Shown here one piece after another: positions 34,741-43,678 of a stretch of DNA of 64,000 bases. Origin of the DNA: Roseovarius autotrophicus (GTDB lineage: Bacteria; Pseudomonadota; Alphaproteobacteria; Rhodobacterales; Rhodobacteraceae); contig NZ_JAGQDH010000010.1 of the NCBI RefSeq assembly GCF_018069895.1, forward strand, positions 1-64,000. The letters are read 5' to 3'. The notes below the pieces were generated by a model. It ran no database searches. It was not told where the DNA came from and saw nothing but the letters and a program-made list of their open reading frames with translations. The first letter of the stretch is position 1, and each line of letters opens with the position of its first letter. The position numbers and the translations under genes were made by a program.

Positions 34741-34803
34741 TGCAGCGCCTTCGTCTTTGCGGTTGAGTGCACCCTGACCTGTGAGAGGGGGGAGAGTCCA
34801 GCC

Positions 34804-35970
34804 ATGGCCGTGATCAACCGAATTGCCGGTTTTGCCGGAGACATGACCGCCTGGCGGCGGCACCTGCACGCCCATCCCGAGATCGGGCTGGACTGCCATG
34901 AGACGGCGGCGTTTGTGGTCGAGCGTCTGCGTGAATTCGGCGTGGACCGGATCGAGACAGGGGTGGCGCAATCCGGCGTGGTGGCGGTGATCGAGGGGCG
35001 CGGGGACGGTCCCGCCATTGGCTTGCGCGCCGATATGGACGCGCTGCCGGTGGCGGACCTGAGCGGCACCGATCACGCCAGCACCGTGCCGGGGCGTGCC
35101 CATGCCTGCGGTCATGACGGTCATACCACGATGCTGCTTGGCGCGGCGAAATATCTTGCGGAAACAAGGAACTTCGCCGGACGCGCGGTGCTGTTCTTCC
35201 AGCCCGCCGAGGAGGGGCCGGGCGGCGCGCGGCTGATGGTGGAGGAGGGCGCGCTTGACCGGCACGCGGTGCGCGAGGTCTATGCGCTGCACACCCTGCC
35301 GGGCGCGCCCGAGGGCCGGTTCGAGACCACGCCGGGGCCGATCATGGCCGCCGTCGATACGCTCCATATCCATGTGATCGGGCAGGGCGGCCATGCCGCC
35401 CTGCCGCATGAGACACGCGATCCGATCCCGGCGGCGGTGGCGATGGTGCAGGCGATCCAGACCATCGTGACGCGCGACCGTGACCCACTGGATGATCTGG
35501 TGATCTCGGTCACGCAGATCCACGCGGGCAGCGTCGATAACGTGATTCCTGACCGGGCCTATGTGGGGGCGAGCATCCGCACATTCTCGGGCACCGTGCA
35601 GGCGATGGTGCATCGCCGGTTGCGCGAGGTGGCCGAGGGGGTGGCCGCGGCGCATGGGGTGCGCGCGGAGGTGGAGATCGACCTGGGCTATCCGCCGACG
35701 GTGAACGAGGTGCAAAGCACCGCCTTCGCCGTCGAGGTCGCGCGCGAGGTGGCGGGCGAGGGGGCGGTGGTCGCGGATCGCACCCGCGAGATGGGAGCCG
35801 AGGATTTCGCCTATATGCTGGCCGCGCGGCCCGGCTCATATCTGTTTCTGGGGCAGGGCGCGGGGCCGGGGCTGCACCATCCGGGCTTCGATTTCAACGA
35901 TGCGGTGGCCCCGGTCGGCGCGTCGTTTTTCGCGCGGCTGATCGAGCGGGCGTTGCCGCTGCGGGACTGA
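34804..35970 (+). CDS. M20 family amidohydrolase (hippurate hydrolase-like)
   Basis: A 388-residue metallohydrolase of peptidase family M20D. Motifs are RRHLHAHPEIGLDCHETAAFV (residues 17-37), LRADMDALPV (79-88) and GRAHACGHDGHTTMLLG (99-115) with the metal-ligand Cys103 and His105, then FFQPAEEGPGGARLMVEEGAL. The dimerisation domain sits in the middle (HVIGQGGHAALPHETRDP). Such enzymes remove acyl groups from amino acids (hippurate, IAA-amino acid, acetyl-amino acids); the substrate is unknown. It converges with the phosphonate operon's last gene, with 7 bases between the stops. Confidence 0.92.
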   Translation: MAVINRIAGFAGDMTAWRRHLHAHPEIGLDCHETAAFVVERLREFGVDRIETGVAQSGVVAVIEGRGDGPAIGLRADMDALPVADLSGTDHASTVPGRAHACGHDGHTTMLLGAAKYLAETRNFAGRAVLFFQPAEEGPGGARLMVEEGALDRHAVREVYALHTLPGAPEGRFETTPGPIMAAVDTLHIHVIGQGGHAALPHETRDPIPAAVAMVQAIQTIVTRDRDPLDDLVISVTQIHAGSVDNVIPDRAYVGASIRTFSGTVQAMVHRRLREVAEGVAAAHGVRAEVEIDLGYPPTVNEVQSTAFAVEVAREVAGEGAVVADRTREMGAEDFAYMLAARPGSYLFLGQGAGPGLHHPGFDFNDAVAPVGASFFARLIERALPLRD

Positions 35971-35977
35971 GCGCCGG

Positions 35978-37462
35978 TCAGGGCAGGTGCGACAGATGAG
36001 TCAATCGCCGGTCGGCGCGCGTCATCCGCAGATCGAGGAGCGCCGCGCGCAGCCGCGCCACCTCTGCCGCGCCCTGGGGTGTTGACGCCAGATCATGACA
36101 TTCCGCAGGATCGCGGCGCCGGTCGAACAGCATCGGCGGCACCCCGCCATTGAAATGCACAAGGCTGTGGGTCGCGTCGCGCAGGATGGCGGCATTGGCG
36201 GTAAGCGGGGTGAGGCCAAGCGCGCGCTCGAACCGCGTGGGCGCGCCCGGCTGCGACAGGTCGATCTCGGTGAGGGACAGGCCACGCCAGACTTCGGGGG
36301 CAGTGCCATGCAGAAAGGGCACAAGGCTTGCGCCGTCCATGGCGGGCGGCACATCCACACCCATCAACTCCAGGATCGTCGGGGCCACATCCACGGTCGA
36401 GACCATATCGGCCACCTCCCGCCCCGACGCCACGCCAGGGCCACGGATCAGGAGCGGCACGTGATGGGCGGGGCCGAGCACGTTGTCCTTGCCCCAATAG
36501 CCCTGATCGCCCAGCATCTCGCCGTGATCCGACAGCAGCACCACGAGCGTGCGCCCGGCCTGCCCGGTGCTGTCCAGCCAGTCGAGCAGACGGCCAAGGT
36601 GGTGATCCACCTCGGCCAGAAGCCCGAGATAGGTGGCGCGCAGATCGGCCACCTGCGCGGGCGCAAGGCGATCGCAGCGCCCGTCGAAGCCCCGGAAAAG
36701 CCCGTGTTGCGCGGGCGCCGAGAACCACGCGGTGCGGAACGGGTGATCGGGGCCGGCGGGCGCGGGTGCAGGGATACGGGCGGTATCGGCCAGACGGTTC
36801 CACGGCTCGGGTGCGACAAGCGGTGGGTGAGGGCGGATGTAGGTCAGATGCGCGCACCACGCACCATCGCGGCGCGCATCGAGTGCTTCCAGCGTGCGGT
36901 CGGTAAGCCAGGCGGTGTCGCTGTCCTCGGCCCGGTAGAGCGCGGGCGCGCGCAGCCCATCGCCGACCGGCTGGTAGAGGTCGAACCAGCGTTGCGGCAG
37001 GGGGGAGGGCAGGTCATAGCCACGGCTGCGCAAATGCCCGATCCACGCGAGAGGGGCCTCGAACCGCATCTCGACGATTTCGCGAAAGCCGCGCGCGGGC
37101 AGCTCGTAGGTGGCAAGGTCTGGATCGTCAGGCGGGTGCTCGGACGGATCGGCGGCCATGTCGCAATAGCCGAAAAGCAGCGGTTCGGTCCCCGCGCGGC
37201 GCAACTCAGTGGCCAGCGTCGCGTGGTGGCGCGCCACCGGCGTGCCATTGCGGATGCCGCGATGGTTGAAGGCGTAAAGCCCGGTCAGAAGCGAGGCGCG
37301 CGCGGGGCCGCAGGGCACGGCAGCGGTAAAGCAGTTGGTAAAGCTCACCCCCTCGGCGCGCAGCCGGTCAAGCGCGGGGGTGGGCACGATGCCATGAAGC
37401 GCGCCGAATACCGCATCGGCGCGCAACTGATCGAGCGTCACGAAGAGGAGGTTCGGGGCCAT
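35978..37462 (-). CDS. Sulfatase-fold hydrolase in phosphonate operon (probable phosphonate or phosphate monoester hydrolase)
   Basis: A 494-residue alkaline phosphatase superfamily protein. The metal-binding motif FVTLDQLRAD (Asp11) is near the N-terminus. The sulfatase signature PCGPARASLLTG holds Cys51 in a CxPxR motif, expected to be oxidised to formylglycine. The late metal site is LLSDHGEMLGDQGYWGKDN. Sulfatases and phosphonate monoester hydrolases share this pattern. Being the last gene of an operon with phnW and phnX argues for C-P ester or conjugate substrates. The ATG at 37462 overlaps the phnX stop (TGATG). No signal peptide, so it acts in the cytoplasm. Confidence 0.85.
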   Translation of the reverse strand: MAPNLLFVTLDQLRADAVFGALHGIVPTPALDRLRAEGVSFTNCFTAAVPCGPARASLLTGLYAFNHRGIRNGTPVARHHATLATELRRAGTEPLLFGYCDMAADPSEHPPDDPDLATYELPARGFREIVEMRFEAPLAWIGHLRSRGYDLPSPLPQRWFDLYQPVGDGLRAPALYRAEDSDTAWLTDRTLEALDARRDGAWCAHLTYIRPHPPLVAPEPWNRLADTARIPAPAPAGPDHPFRTAWFSAPAQHGLFRGFDGRCDRLAPAQVADLRATYLGLLAEVDHHLGRLLDWLDSTGQAGRTLVVLLSDHGEMLGDQGYWGKDNVLGPAHHVPLLIRGPGVASGREVADMVSTVDVAPTILELMGVDVPPAMDGASLVPFLHGTAPEVWRGLSLTEIDLSQPGAPTRFERALGLTPLTANAAILRDATHSLVHFNGGVPPMLFDRRRDPAECHDLASTPQGAAEVARLRAALLDLRMTRADRRLTHLSHLP

Positions 37463-38247
37463 CACCCCTCCGATTTGAGCCGCTCAAGCAGCGCGGGCAG
37501 ATCGGCGATGGAATCGATCACGTGATCGGCCCCGGCGGCGCGCAACTCCGCGTCTGCCTGCGCGCGGATCGCGTCGCGCTCGGCCTCTGTGAGGCCCGCC
37601 AGTTCCTCGGGCGTGCGCCCGGCGATATTGCCCGAAAGTGCCACGCCCACCACGGTGCAGCCGGTGGCGCGGCCCTCTTTGATGCCGGGGGGCGTGTCAT
37701 CGACCTTGACGATATGGGGGCCGGGCACAAGCGTCATGTCGGCAAAGACGCGATACATCTGCCACGGGCCGGGGCGGCCCTTGGGCACGTCATCGGCGCA
37801 GATGCAGACCTCGGGGGCAAAGCCCTGGTCGGCCACCACGGGCAGCACGCGCGCCATGATCGAGCGGGTATAGCCTGTGGTGGTGCCCACGCGGATGCCC
37901 TGTTGCGCGAGCCATTCGAGCGTTCGGGCCGCGCCGGGAACAAGCGTCGCGTAGCGCGCCACCACCTCCTCGTTCATCGGCACGAACACCTCGTAGATGC
38001 GGTCTATCGCGGCCTCATTCGGCGCGGAGCCTTGTGCCGCGCGCCAGCCCTCGGCCACATGCGGCAGCGCCATCATGGCGCGGATATGGTCGCGCTTGGG
38101 CGCGCCCATCGGCCCGCGCGCATCCGCGATGCTGACGTTCACGCCGAAATGGGCGAAGGCCTCGACAAAGGCGCCCATCGGTGCGAAAGACCCGAAATCG
38201 ATGAGCGTGCCCGCCCAGTCGAAAATCACCGCCTCGAATTTGGTCAT
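37462..38247 (-). CDS. phnX: Phosphonoacetaldehyde hydrolase (phosphonatase)
   Basis: A 261-residue HAD-superfamily enzyme that cleaves phosphonoacetaldehyde to acetaldehyde and phosphate. The nucleophile is Asp10 in FDWAGTLIDFG, and the Schiff-base lysine is Lys51 in MGAPKRDHIRAMM, at the spacing of characterised phosphonatases. The later VKVDDTPPGIKEG segment binds magnesium. It follows phnW with an ATGA overlap and precedes the sulfatase-like gene with a TGATG overlap. Together with PhnW it forms the standard route for aminoethylphosphonate breakdown. Confidence 0.96.
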   Translation of the reverse strand: MTKFEAVIFDWAGTLIDFGSFAPMGAFVEAFAHFGVNVSIADARGPMGAPKRDHIRAMMALPHVAEGWRAAQGSAPNEAAIDRIYEVFVPMNEEVVARYATLVPGAARTLEWLAQQGIRVGTTTGYTRSIMARVLPVVADQGFAPEVCICADDVPKGRPGPWQMYRVFADMTLVPGPHIVKVDDTPPGIKEGRATGCTVVGVALSGNIAGRTPEELAGLTEAERDAIRAQADAELRAAGADHVIDSIADLPALLERLKSEG

Positions 38248-39431
38248 GCCATCTCCCTTTCCGCGCGTTGTTTTTCCACCAGTGCCGCCCCGGGCGGCGC
38301 GGCGGAGGTGACGCCCATTTCGTTCAGAACCGCGCCGACAGCGGTCACCGCGTCGCGCATCACATCCGCGTCAAACCGCCCGATATGGCCCATGCGGAAA
38401 CTGTCCACGACCGTCAGCTTGCCGGGATAGAGGATGAAGCCGCGCGCCTTCATCCGGTCGTAGAAATCGGCAAAGACAAAGGCCGGATCGGCGGGGCAGA
38501 AGAATGTGGTGATGATGGGCGAGAGCCAGCGATCGGCCAGAAGTGTCTCGAAGCCAAGCCCCCGCATCCCCGCCACCAGCGCATCGCGGTTGGCGCCGTA
38601 GCGCGCGCCGCGCGCGGCCACGCCGCCTTCGTCGTTGTGCTCATCCAGCGCCTGAAGGAAGGCGGCGACGGTATGGGTGGGGGGCGTGTAGCGCCATTGG
38701 CCGGAGCGCTCGAACTCGGCCCATTGGGCGTAGAGATCGAGCGCGAGGGAATGGGCATTGCCTTGCGCCGCCTCCAGCACCCCACGGCGGACAAGCGCAA
38801 AGCCGAAACCGGGCACGCCCTCGATGCATTTGTTGGCCGAACTTACCAGCGCGTCGAAGGGCAGGCCCTTTGGCAATGCCACCGCGCCGAAGGCGGACAT
38901 GGAATCGACCAAGAGGCGGCGGCCTGCCTCCGCGACCGCCTCGGCGATTTCCGAAAGCGGGTTGAGGATGCCCGATGAGGTCTCGCAATGGATGGCTATC
39001 ACATGGGTGATGGATGGATCGCGGGCCAAAAGGGCAGTCACCTCGGCCCCGCGCGGCGGCAGGTAATCGCCCTTGTCAAGCACCTCGACCGCGCGGCCCA
39101 TCTGGCGCAGGGCCGCCGCCGCGCGCAGGCCGTAGGCGCCATTGGCCAGCACCAGTGCCTTGCCCGTGCGCGGCACCAGCGTGCCCAGCATCGCCTCGAC
39201 CACGAAAGAGCCAGAGCCCTGCATCGGCACGCAGGTGAAATCCGCGCCCCCCGGCCCCAAGAGCGCCACGAGCGTCGCGCGCAGCCGCGCGGTCATGGCG
39301 CGGAAATCGCTGTCCCAACTGCCGAGGTCGCGCAGCATGGCCGCCTTGACGCTGTAGGAGGTGGAGAGCGGCCCCGGCGTCAGAAGCCACGGTTCGCCGC
39401 CCTGGGGCTGCTCGATCTTTAGGGGGGTCAC
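38244..39431 (-). CDS. phnW: 2-aminoethylphosphonate-pyruvate transaminase
   Basis: A 395-residue PLP enzyme that turns 2-aminoethylphosphonate and pyruvate into phosphonoacetaldehyde and alanine. The PLP lysine is Lys201 in LVSSANKCIEGVPGFGF; other PhnW segments are LLTPGPLSTSYSVK, PMQGSGSFVVEAM and HCETSSGILNPL. The start is GTG, overlapping the upstream ATPase stop (GTGA). The extra N-terminal tail ([13 protein letters not shown]) before the conserved LLTPGP is short. It feeds PhnX directly downstream. Confidence 0.95.
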   Translation of the reverse strand: MTPLKIEQPQGGEPWLLTPGPLSTSYSVKAAMLRDLGSWDSDFRAMTARLRATLVALLGPGGADFTCVPMQGSGSFVVEAMLGTLVPRTGKALVLANGAYGLRAAAALRQMGRAVEVLDKGDYLPPRGAEVTALLARDPSITHVIAIHCETSSGILNPLSEIAEAVAEAGRRLLVDSMSAFGAVALPKGLPFDALVSSANKCIEGVPGFGFALVRRGVLEAAQGNAHSLALDLYAQWAEFERSGQWRYTPPTHTVAAFLQALDEHNDEGGVAARGARYGANRDALVAGMRGLGFETLLADRWLSPIITTFFCPADPAFVFADFYDRMKARGFILYPGKLTVVDSFRMGHIGRFDADVMRDAVTAVGAVLNEMGVTSAAPPGAALVEKQRAEREMA

Positions 39432-40477
39432 GTCGGTTCGGTCTCCTTTGGGGCGGATGTCCGATTTCTACGGAAATCGAATTCCCCGGCATAGTGACAG
39501 GCCACGAAATGATCTGAGGCCAGTTTGCGCCAATCCGGCACCTCAAGCGCGCAGCGCGGTCGCGCAAAGGGGCAACGGGTGTGAAAGCGGCAGCCGGGGG
39601 GCGCGTCGGCGGGGTTCGGAATTTCGCCCAGAAGGCGCTCGGGCGTGAAGGGCAGATCGGGATCGGGTTCGGGCACGGCAGAGAGCAGCGCGTGGGTATA
39701 GGGGTGGCGCGGGTGGAAGAACAGGCTCTCGGTGGGGGCGTATTCCACGAAGCGGCCCACATACATCACCGCGACGCGATGGCTGATGCGCGCCACCACG
39801 CTCAGATCATGGGCGATGAACAGGAAGGATGTGCCGGTTTCGTCCTGTAAATCCTTGAGAAGGTTTATGATTTCAGCCTGAATCGAGACATCGAGCGCCG
39901 AGACGCTTTCATCGCAGACGACGAAATCGGGCCGTGCCACGAGGGCGCGGGCGATGCAGATACGCTGTCGCTGGCCACCGGAAAAGGCGTGGGGGAAGCG
40001 GCGCAGATGTTCCAGATCCAGCTTGCAGCGCGCGGCGATCTCGCGCACGCGGGCGTCGATCTGGTCGCGCTCGCGCATGAGGTTTGCGGCGACCAGTGGC
40101 TCGGCGATGATGTCGCGCACGGTCATGCGGGGGTTGAGGCTTGAATAGGGGTCCTGAAACACAAGGCTCATGCGCGGGCGCAGCGGGCGCAGCGCCTTCG
40201 GGCCGAGGGGCACAAGGTCAAGCGGCGCGCCGTCACCGTGCAAAAGCACCTGCCCTCCAGAGGGGGCGATCACCCGCAGGATCGCGCGGCCCACGGTGGT
40301 CTTGCCCGAGCCGCTCTCGCCCACAAGGCCCACGGTCTCGCCCCGGCGGATATCGAAGCTGACGCCATCCACGGCCTTGAGTTGCTTGCGGGTGCCGGAA
40401 AAGAACCCGCGCTTGCCCAGATCGAAGCTCACCTCCAGATCGCGGATTTCAATGAGCGGGCGGGTATCGGGGGTCAT
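39428..40477 (-). CDS. Peptide-type ABC transporter ATPase (DppF/OppF-like)
   Basis: A 349-residue ATP-binding subunit of the dipeptide/oligopeptide/nickel importer family. Walker A is [16 protein letters not shown] (near residue 50), the signature [15 protein letters not shown], and Walker [16 protein letters not shown]. The C-terminal extension carries the cysteine-containing [22 protein letters not shown] motif typical of OppD/OppF subunits. It overlaps the preceding ATPase gene (ATGA) and phnW (GTGA). The two ATPases would form a heterodimer under the DppB/DppC-like permeases. Confidence 0.92.
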   Translation of the reverse strand: MTPDTRPLIEIRDLEVSFDLGKRGFFSGTRKQLKAVDGVSFDIRRGETVGLVGESGSGKTTVGRAILRVIAPSGGQVLLHGDGAPLDLVPLGPKALRPLRPRMSLVFQDPYSSLNPRMTVRDIIAEPLVAANLMRERDQIDARVREIAARCKLDLEHLRRFPHAFSGGQRQRICIARALVARPDFVVCDESVSALDVSIQAEIINLLKDLQDETGTSFLFIAHDLSVVARISHRVAVMYVGRFVEYAPTESLFFHPRHPYTHALLSAVPEPDPDLPFTPERLLGEIPNPADAPPGCRFHTRCPFARPRCALEVPDWRKLASDHFVACHYAGEFDFRRNRTSAPKETEPT

Positions 40478-41472
40478 GCCACGGCCCTCGTCTGGTCATG
40501 CAGGTGACAGCGCACGCGGCGGCCTTCGGACAGCACCACCTCGGGCGGGGTCGCCCGATCACAAAGCCCCGGGATCACCTCGGCGCAGCGCGGATGGAAC
40601 GGACAGCCCGCAGGCCGCGCCGAGGGCGAGGGGATGTCGCCCGGCACCGCCTCGAGCCGCGCATCAAGCCTGTCGGCGCGCGGGATCGCCTTAATCAGGC
40701 CGCGCGTATAGGGGTGCGCGGGGGATTTCAGCACCTCGCGCGCGGTGCCTGTTTCGACGATGGTGCCCAGATACATCACCGCCACGTCATCGGCCACATG
40801 CGCGATCACGCCCAGATCATGGGTGATGAAGATCATCCCCATGCCGAGATCGCGTTGCAGCCCGCGCATGAGGTCAAGCACCTGCGCCTGAATGGTCACG
40901 TCAAGTGCGGTCGTGGGCTCATCGGCGATCAGAAGGCGCGGCCCGGCGGAGAGCGCGAGCGCGATCATCGCGCGTTGCCGCATCCCGCCCGACAATTCGT
41001 GGGGGTATTGATCGACGCGCGTCGAGGGGTTGGAGATACCGACCTTGGTCAGCATGGCCACCGCCAGATCGCGGCCCGCGCGGCCCTTTAGGCCGCGATG
41101 CAGGCGGATCGTCTCCATGATCTGGTTGCCGATGGTGTAGACTGGTGAAAAGCTGGCCATCGGCTCCTGAAAGATCATGCCAATCTCGCCGCCGCGCAGG
41201 TGGCGCAGGGTGCGCGAGCCGGCCTTCAATGTCTCGATGGCGATTTCCTCGCCGGATTTGGCGATGTAGCGCATCCGTGCCTTTGTGTCGATTTCGGCAT
41301 TGCCGGGCAGAAGCCGCATCAGCGCCTTGGTCGAGACCGACTTGCCCGAGCCGCTTTCGCCGACGATACCGAGGGTGCGGCCCTCGGCCACCGAAAACCC
41401 CACCCCCTGCACCGGGGTGATGCGCCCCTCATCGGTGCGAAAGCTGATCGAGAGGTTCTCGACGGTAAGCAT
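40474..41472 (-). CDS. Peptide-type ABC transporter ATPase (DppD/OppD-like)
   Basis: The first of two ATP-binding subunits, 332 residues. Walker A is [16 protein letters not shown], the signature [16 protein letters not shown], and Walker [17 protein letters not shown]. The C-terminal tail has the OppD-type pattern [23 protein letters not shown], which may bind an iron-sulfur cluster in some relatives. The ATG at 41472 overlaps the permease stop (TGATG), so I reject the longer upstream ORF. It overlaps the next ATPase gene by 4 bases. Confidence 0.92.
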   Translation of the reverse strand: MLTVENLSISFRTDEGRITPVQGVGFSVAEGRTLGIVGESGSGKSVSTKALMRLLPGNAEIDTKARMRYIAKSGEEIAIETLKAGSRTLRHLRGGEIGMIFQEPMASFSPVYTIGNQIMETIRLHRGLKGRAGRDLAVAMLTKVGISNPSTRVDQYPHELSGGMRQRAMIALALSAGPRLLIADEPTTALDVTIQAQVLDLMRGLQRDLGMGMIFITHDLGVIAHVADDVAVMYLGTIVETGTAREVLKSPAHPYTRGLIKAIPRADRLDARLEAVPGDIPSPSARPAGCPFHPRCAEVIPGLCDRATPPEVVLSEGRRVRCHLHDQTRAVA

Positions 41473-42623
41473 CAGCGCGCCTCCGAATAGGGATCGGCCG
41501 CGTCGCGCAGCCCGTCGCCCAGAACGGTGAAGGCCAGCACCGCCAGCACCACGAACACCGCCGGGATGAACAGCCACGGCGCCTGTTCGATGGCCTGCAC
41601 CGATTGCGCCTGTTGCAGCATCACCCCCCACGACACCGAAGGCGGGCGTAGCCCGAGGCCGATAAAGCTGAGCGCGGTTTCCGACAGGATCATGTAGGGA
41701 AAAGAGATCACCAGATCGACGATGATGAAGCTGGTGAAGGACGGCAGCATGTGGGTGGCGATCACGCGCGCCGGGCGCGCGCCGGCCAACTCAGCCGCCA
41801 GCACGTAATCCTCACCCCGGATCGACAGAAGCTGGCTTCGGATGCGCCGCGCCAGTGTCGGCCAGCCGAAGAGGCCGAGAATGATCGTCATCGCAAAGTA
41901 TACTTGTGTCGAGGACCAGTCCTTTGGCATGGCCGCGGCAAGGCCCATGTAAAGCGGGATGATCGGGATCACGCGCACAACCTCTGTGAATCGCTGGATC
42001 ACGTTATCCACCATGCCGCCGAAATAGCCAGCCGCCCCCCCGATGGCGAGTGCCAGCACGAAGGAGATGAGCACCCCCGCCACCCCGATGGAAAGCGAGG
42101 TGCGCGTGGCGTAAAGCGTGCGCGAGAACACGTCGCGCCCCATCTGATCGGTGCCCCACAGATGCAGGCGCGCGCCATCCTCCAGCCCGACAAGCCGCGT
42201 CTGAATGGGGATGACGCCCAGCAGGCGCGCGGGCTGGCCCTCGACGAAAAAGCTCACATATCGCCGCGTCTCTGGGTCTGGCATCGCCACGGCGCGCAGC
42301 GTCACCGGGTCGCGCTCTGTCCGTGTGCCATGGACGAAGGGGCGCAGGCTACAGCCGTTATCGTCGCAGAACATCGGGATCTGCGGCGGCCCGGAAAGGT
42401 AGTCGCGGTTGCGCTCGGTGGTGCCGTAAGGCGCGAAGAATTCGGCAAAAAGGCCCAGAAACACCATCACCCCCAGCACGCAGGCCGCCGCCATGGCCGC
42501 GCGGTGACGGCGAAACCGCCACCAGATCAGCGTCCATTGGCTGGCCGAATAATAGCGTTCGCGCTGGCGGCGCGCTCGGCGCTCTGCGGCGGTCTCGGGC
42601 GGGCTGTCGGGCGTGTCGGTCAT
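41472..42623 (-). CDS. Peptide-type ABC transporter permease (DppC/OppC-like)
   Basis: A 383-residue inner-membrane permease. The N-terminal cytoplasmic tail (about 35 residues, rich in Arg and Glu) and the RFRRHRAAMAAA segment before the first helix are typical of DppC. A periplasmic insert of roughly 110 residues (FAPYGTTERNRDYLSGPPQ to RTLYATRTS), as in the long OppC/YejE subgroup, separates the first two helices. The EAA loop is EDYVLAAELAGARPARVIATHMLPS. Its start lies one base after the stop of the DppB-like gene, and its stop overlaps the DppD-like gene. Confidence 0.92.
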   Translation of the reverse strand: MTDTPDSPPETAAERRARRQRERYYSASQWTLIWWRFRRHRAAMAAACVLGVMVFLGLFAEFFAPYGTTERNRDYLSGPPQIPMFCDDNGCSLRPFVHGTRTERDPVTLRAVAMPDPETRRYVSFFVEGQPARLLGVIPIQTRLVGLEDGARLHLWGTDQMGRDVFSRTLYATRTSLSIGVAGVLISFVLALAIGGAAGYFGGMVDNVIQRFTEVVRVIPIIPLYMGLAAAMPKDWSSTQVYFAMTIILGLFGWPTLARRIRSQLLSIRGEDYVLAAELAGARPARVIATHMLPSFTSFIIVDLVISFPYMILSETALSFIGLGLRPPSVSWGVMLQQAQSVQAIEQAPWLFIPAVFVVLAVLAFTVLGDGLRDAADPYSEAR

Positions 42624-42624
42624 G

Positions 42625-43617
42625 TCATCCTCCGAGCCGGATACGCGGATCGAGCCATGCCAGAAGCAGGTCCGAGACGAAATTCATCACCACGATCACG
42701 ATTGTCAGCATCAACAGGATCGCGCCCGCCACGTTCATGTCGAGATCGAGATAGGATTTGAGCAGCAGATCGCCCAGTTCCGTCAGCCCCAGCACCACCG
42801 CCACGATGGGCAGTTCCGAGAATATCCGGTTGACGTCGAAACCGATGGTCGAGACCACCGGATTGATCGCCAGCCGCGCGGGATACTTCAGCAACAGCCG
42901 CCCCTCGGGCACACCGCGCGCGCGTGCGGCCACCACGGAAAGCTTGCCCAACTCGTCCGACATGGTCGCGCGCACGGTCTGGATCTGATAGGCCATGGCC
43001 GACCAGGCCAGCACCATGGCAGGCAGCCACAGATGGCCCAGAAGATCGCCGAATTTCGCCAGCGACCAGGGCGCATCGGAATATTTCGCACTGAACAGCC
43101 CCCCGATCGAAGTGCCGAACCAGCGATTGGCAAAATAGAGCAGAACCAGCGCCAGCAGGAAATTCGGCAGCGCAAGGCCCAGATAGGAAAACACCGTCAG
43201 GCCGTAATCGGCAAGGCTGCCGCGCCGCACGGCGGCATAGATGCCAACGGGGATCGAGACCAGATAGGTCACGATCAGCGTGGCGAAGAGAAGCCCGAGC
43301 GTAAGCCATATCTTGTCGCCGATGATATTGTTCACCGATGTGTCGAAGGCATAGGCGGGGCCGAAATCGCCGCGCAGCACGATGCCGCCGATCCAGTCGA
43401 GATAGCGCGTGACGGCGGGCGCATCGAGGCCAAGCTCGACCCGGATCGCCTGCACATCGGCGGCGGTCATGGTGACGCCGGTGCCGGAATACTTGCGGAA
43501 CGCATAGCGCTCGGCATAGTCGCCGGGCGGCAGTTCCATGATGATGAACACCATGATCGAGACAAGAAACAGCGTCACGACCATGCCGAAAAGCCGGTCT
43601 ATCAGGAAACGGGCCAT
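42625..43617 (-). CDS. Peptide-type ABC transporter permease (DppB/OppB-like)
   Basis: A 330-residue inner-membrane permease. It begins MARFLIDRLFGMVVTLFLVS, the usual DppB start, then a periplasmic region with the characteristic LDAPAVTRYLDWIGGIVLRGDFGPAYAF (lower-case family motif L.P...Y..W......GD.G.S). The EAA loop is GKLSVVAARARGVPEGRLLLKYPARLAINP. Six helices are expected. It follows the solute-binding protein gene by 61 bases and precedes the DppC-like gene with a one-base gap. The two permeases form the channel for an unknown solute. Confidence 0.92.
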   Translation of the reverse strand: MARFLIDRLFGMVVTLFLVSIMVFIIMELPPGDYAERYAFRKYSGTGVTMTAADVQAIRVELGLDAPAVTRYLDWIGGIVLRGDFGPAYAFDTSVNNIIGDKIWLTLGLLFATLIVTYLVSIPVGIYAAVRRGSLADYGLTVFSYLGLALPNFLLALVLLYFANRWFGTSIGGLFSAKYSDAPWSLAKFGDLLGHLWLPAMVLAWSAMAYQIQTVRATMSDELGKLSVVAARARGVPEGRLLLKYPARLAINPVVSTIGFDVNRIFSELPIVAVVLGLTELGDLLLKSYLDLDMNVAGAILLMLTIVIVVMNFVSDLLLAWLDPRIRLGG

Positions 43618-43678
43618 CTGTGTCCCCCAAGGGCTGCGCCCGCCCCGGCATGATACCGGGACGGGCGGTGCTCAATCC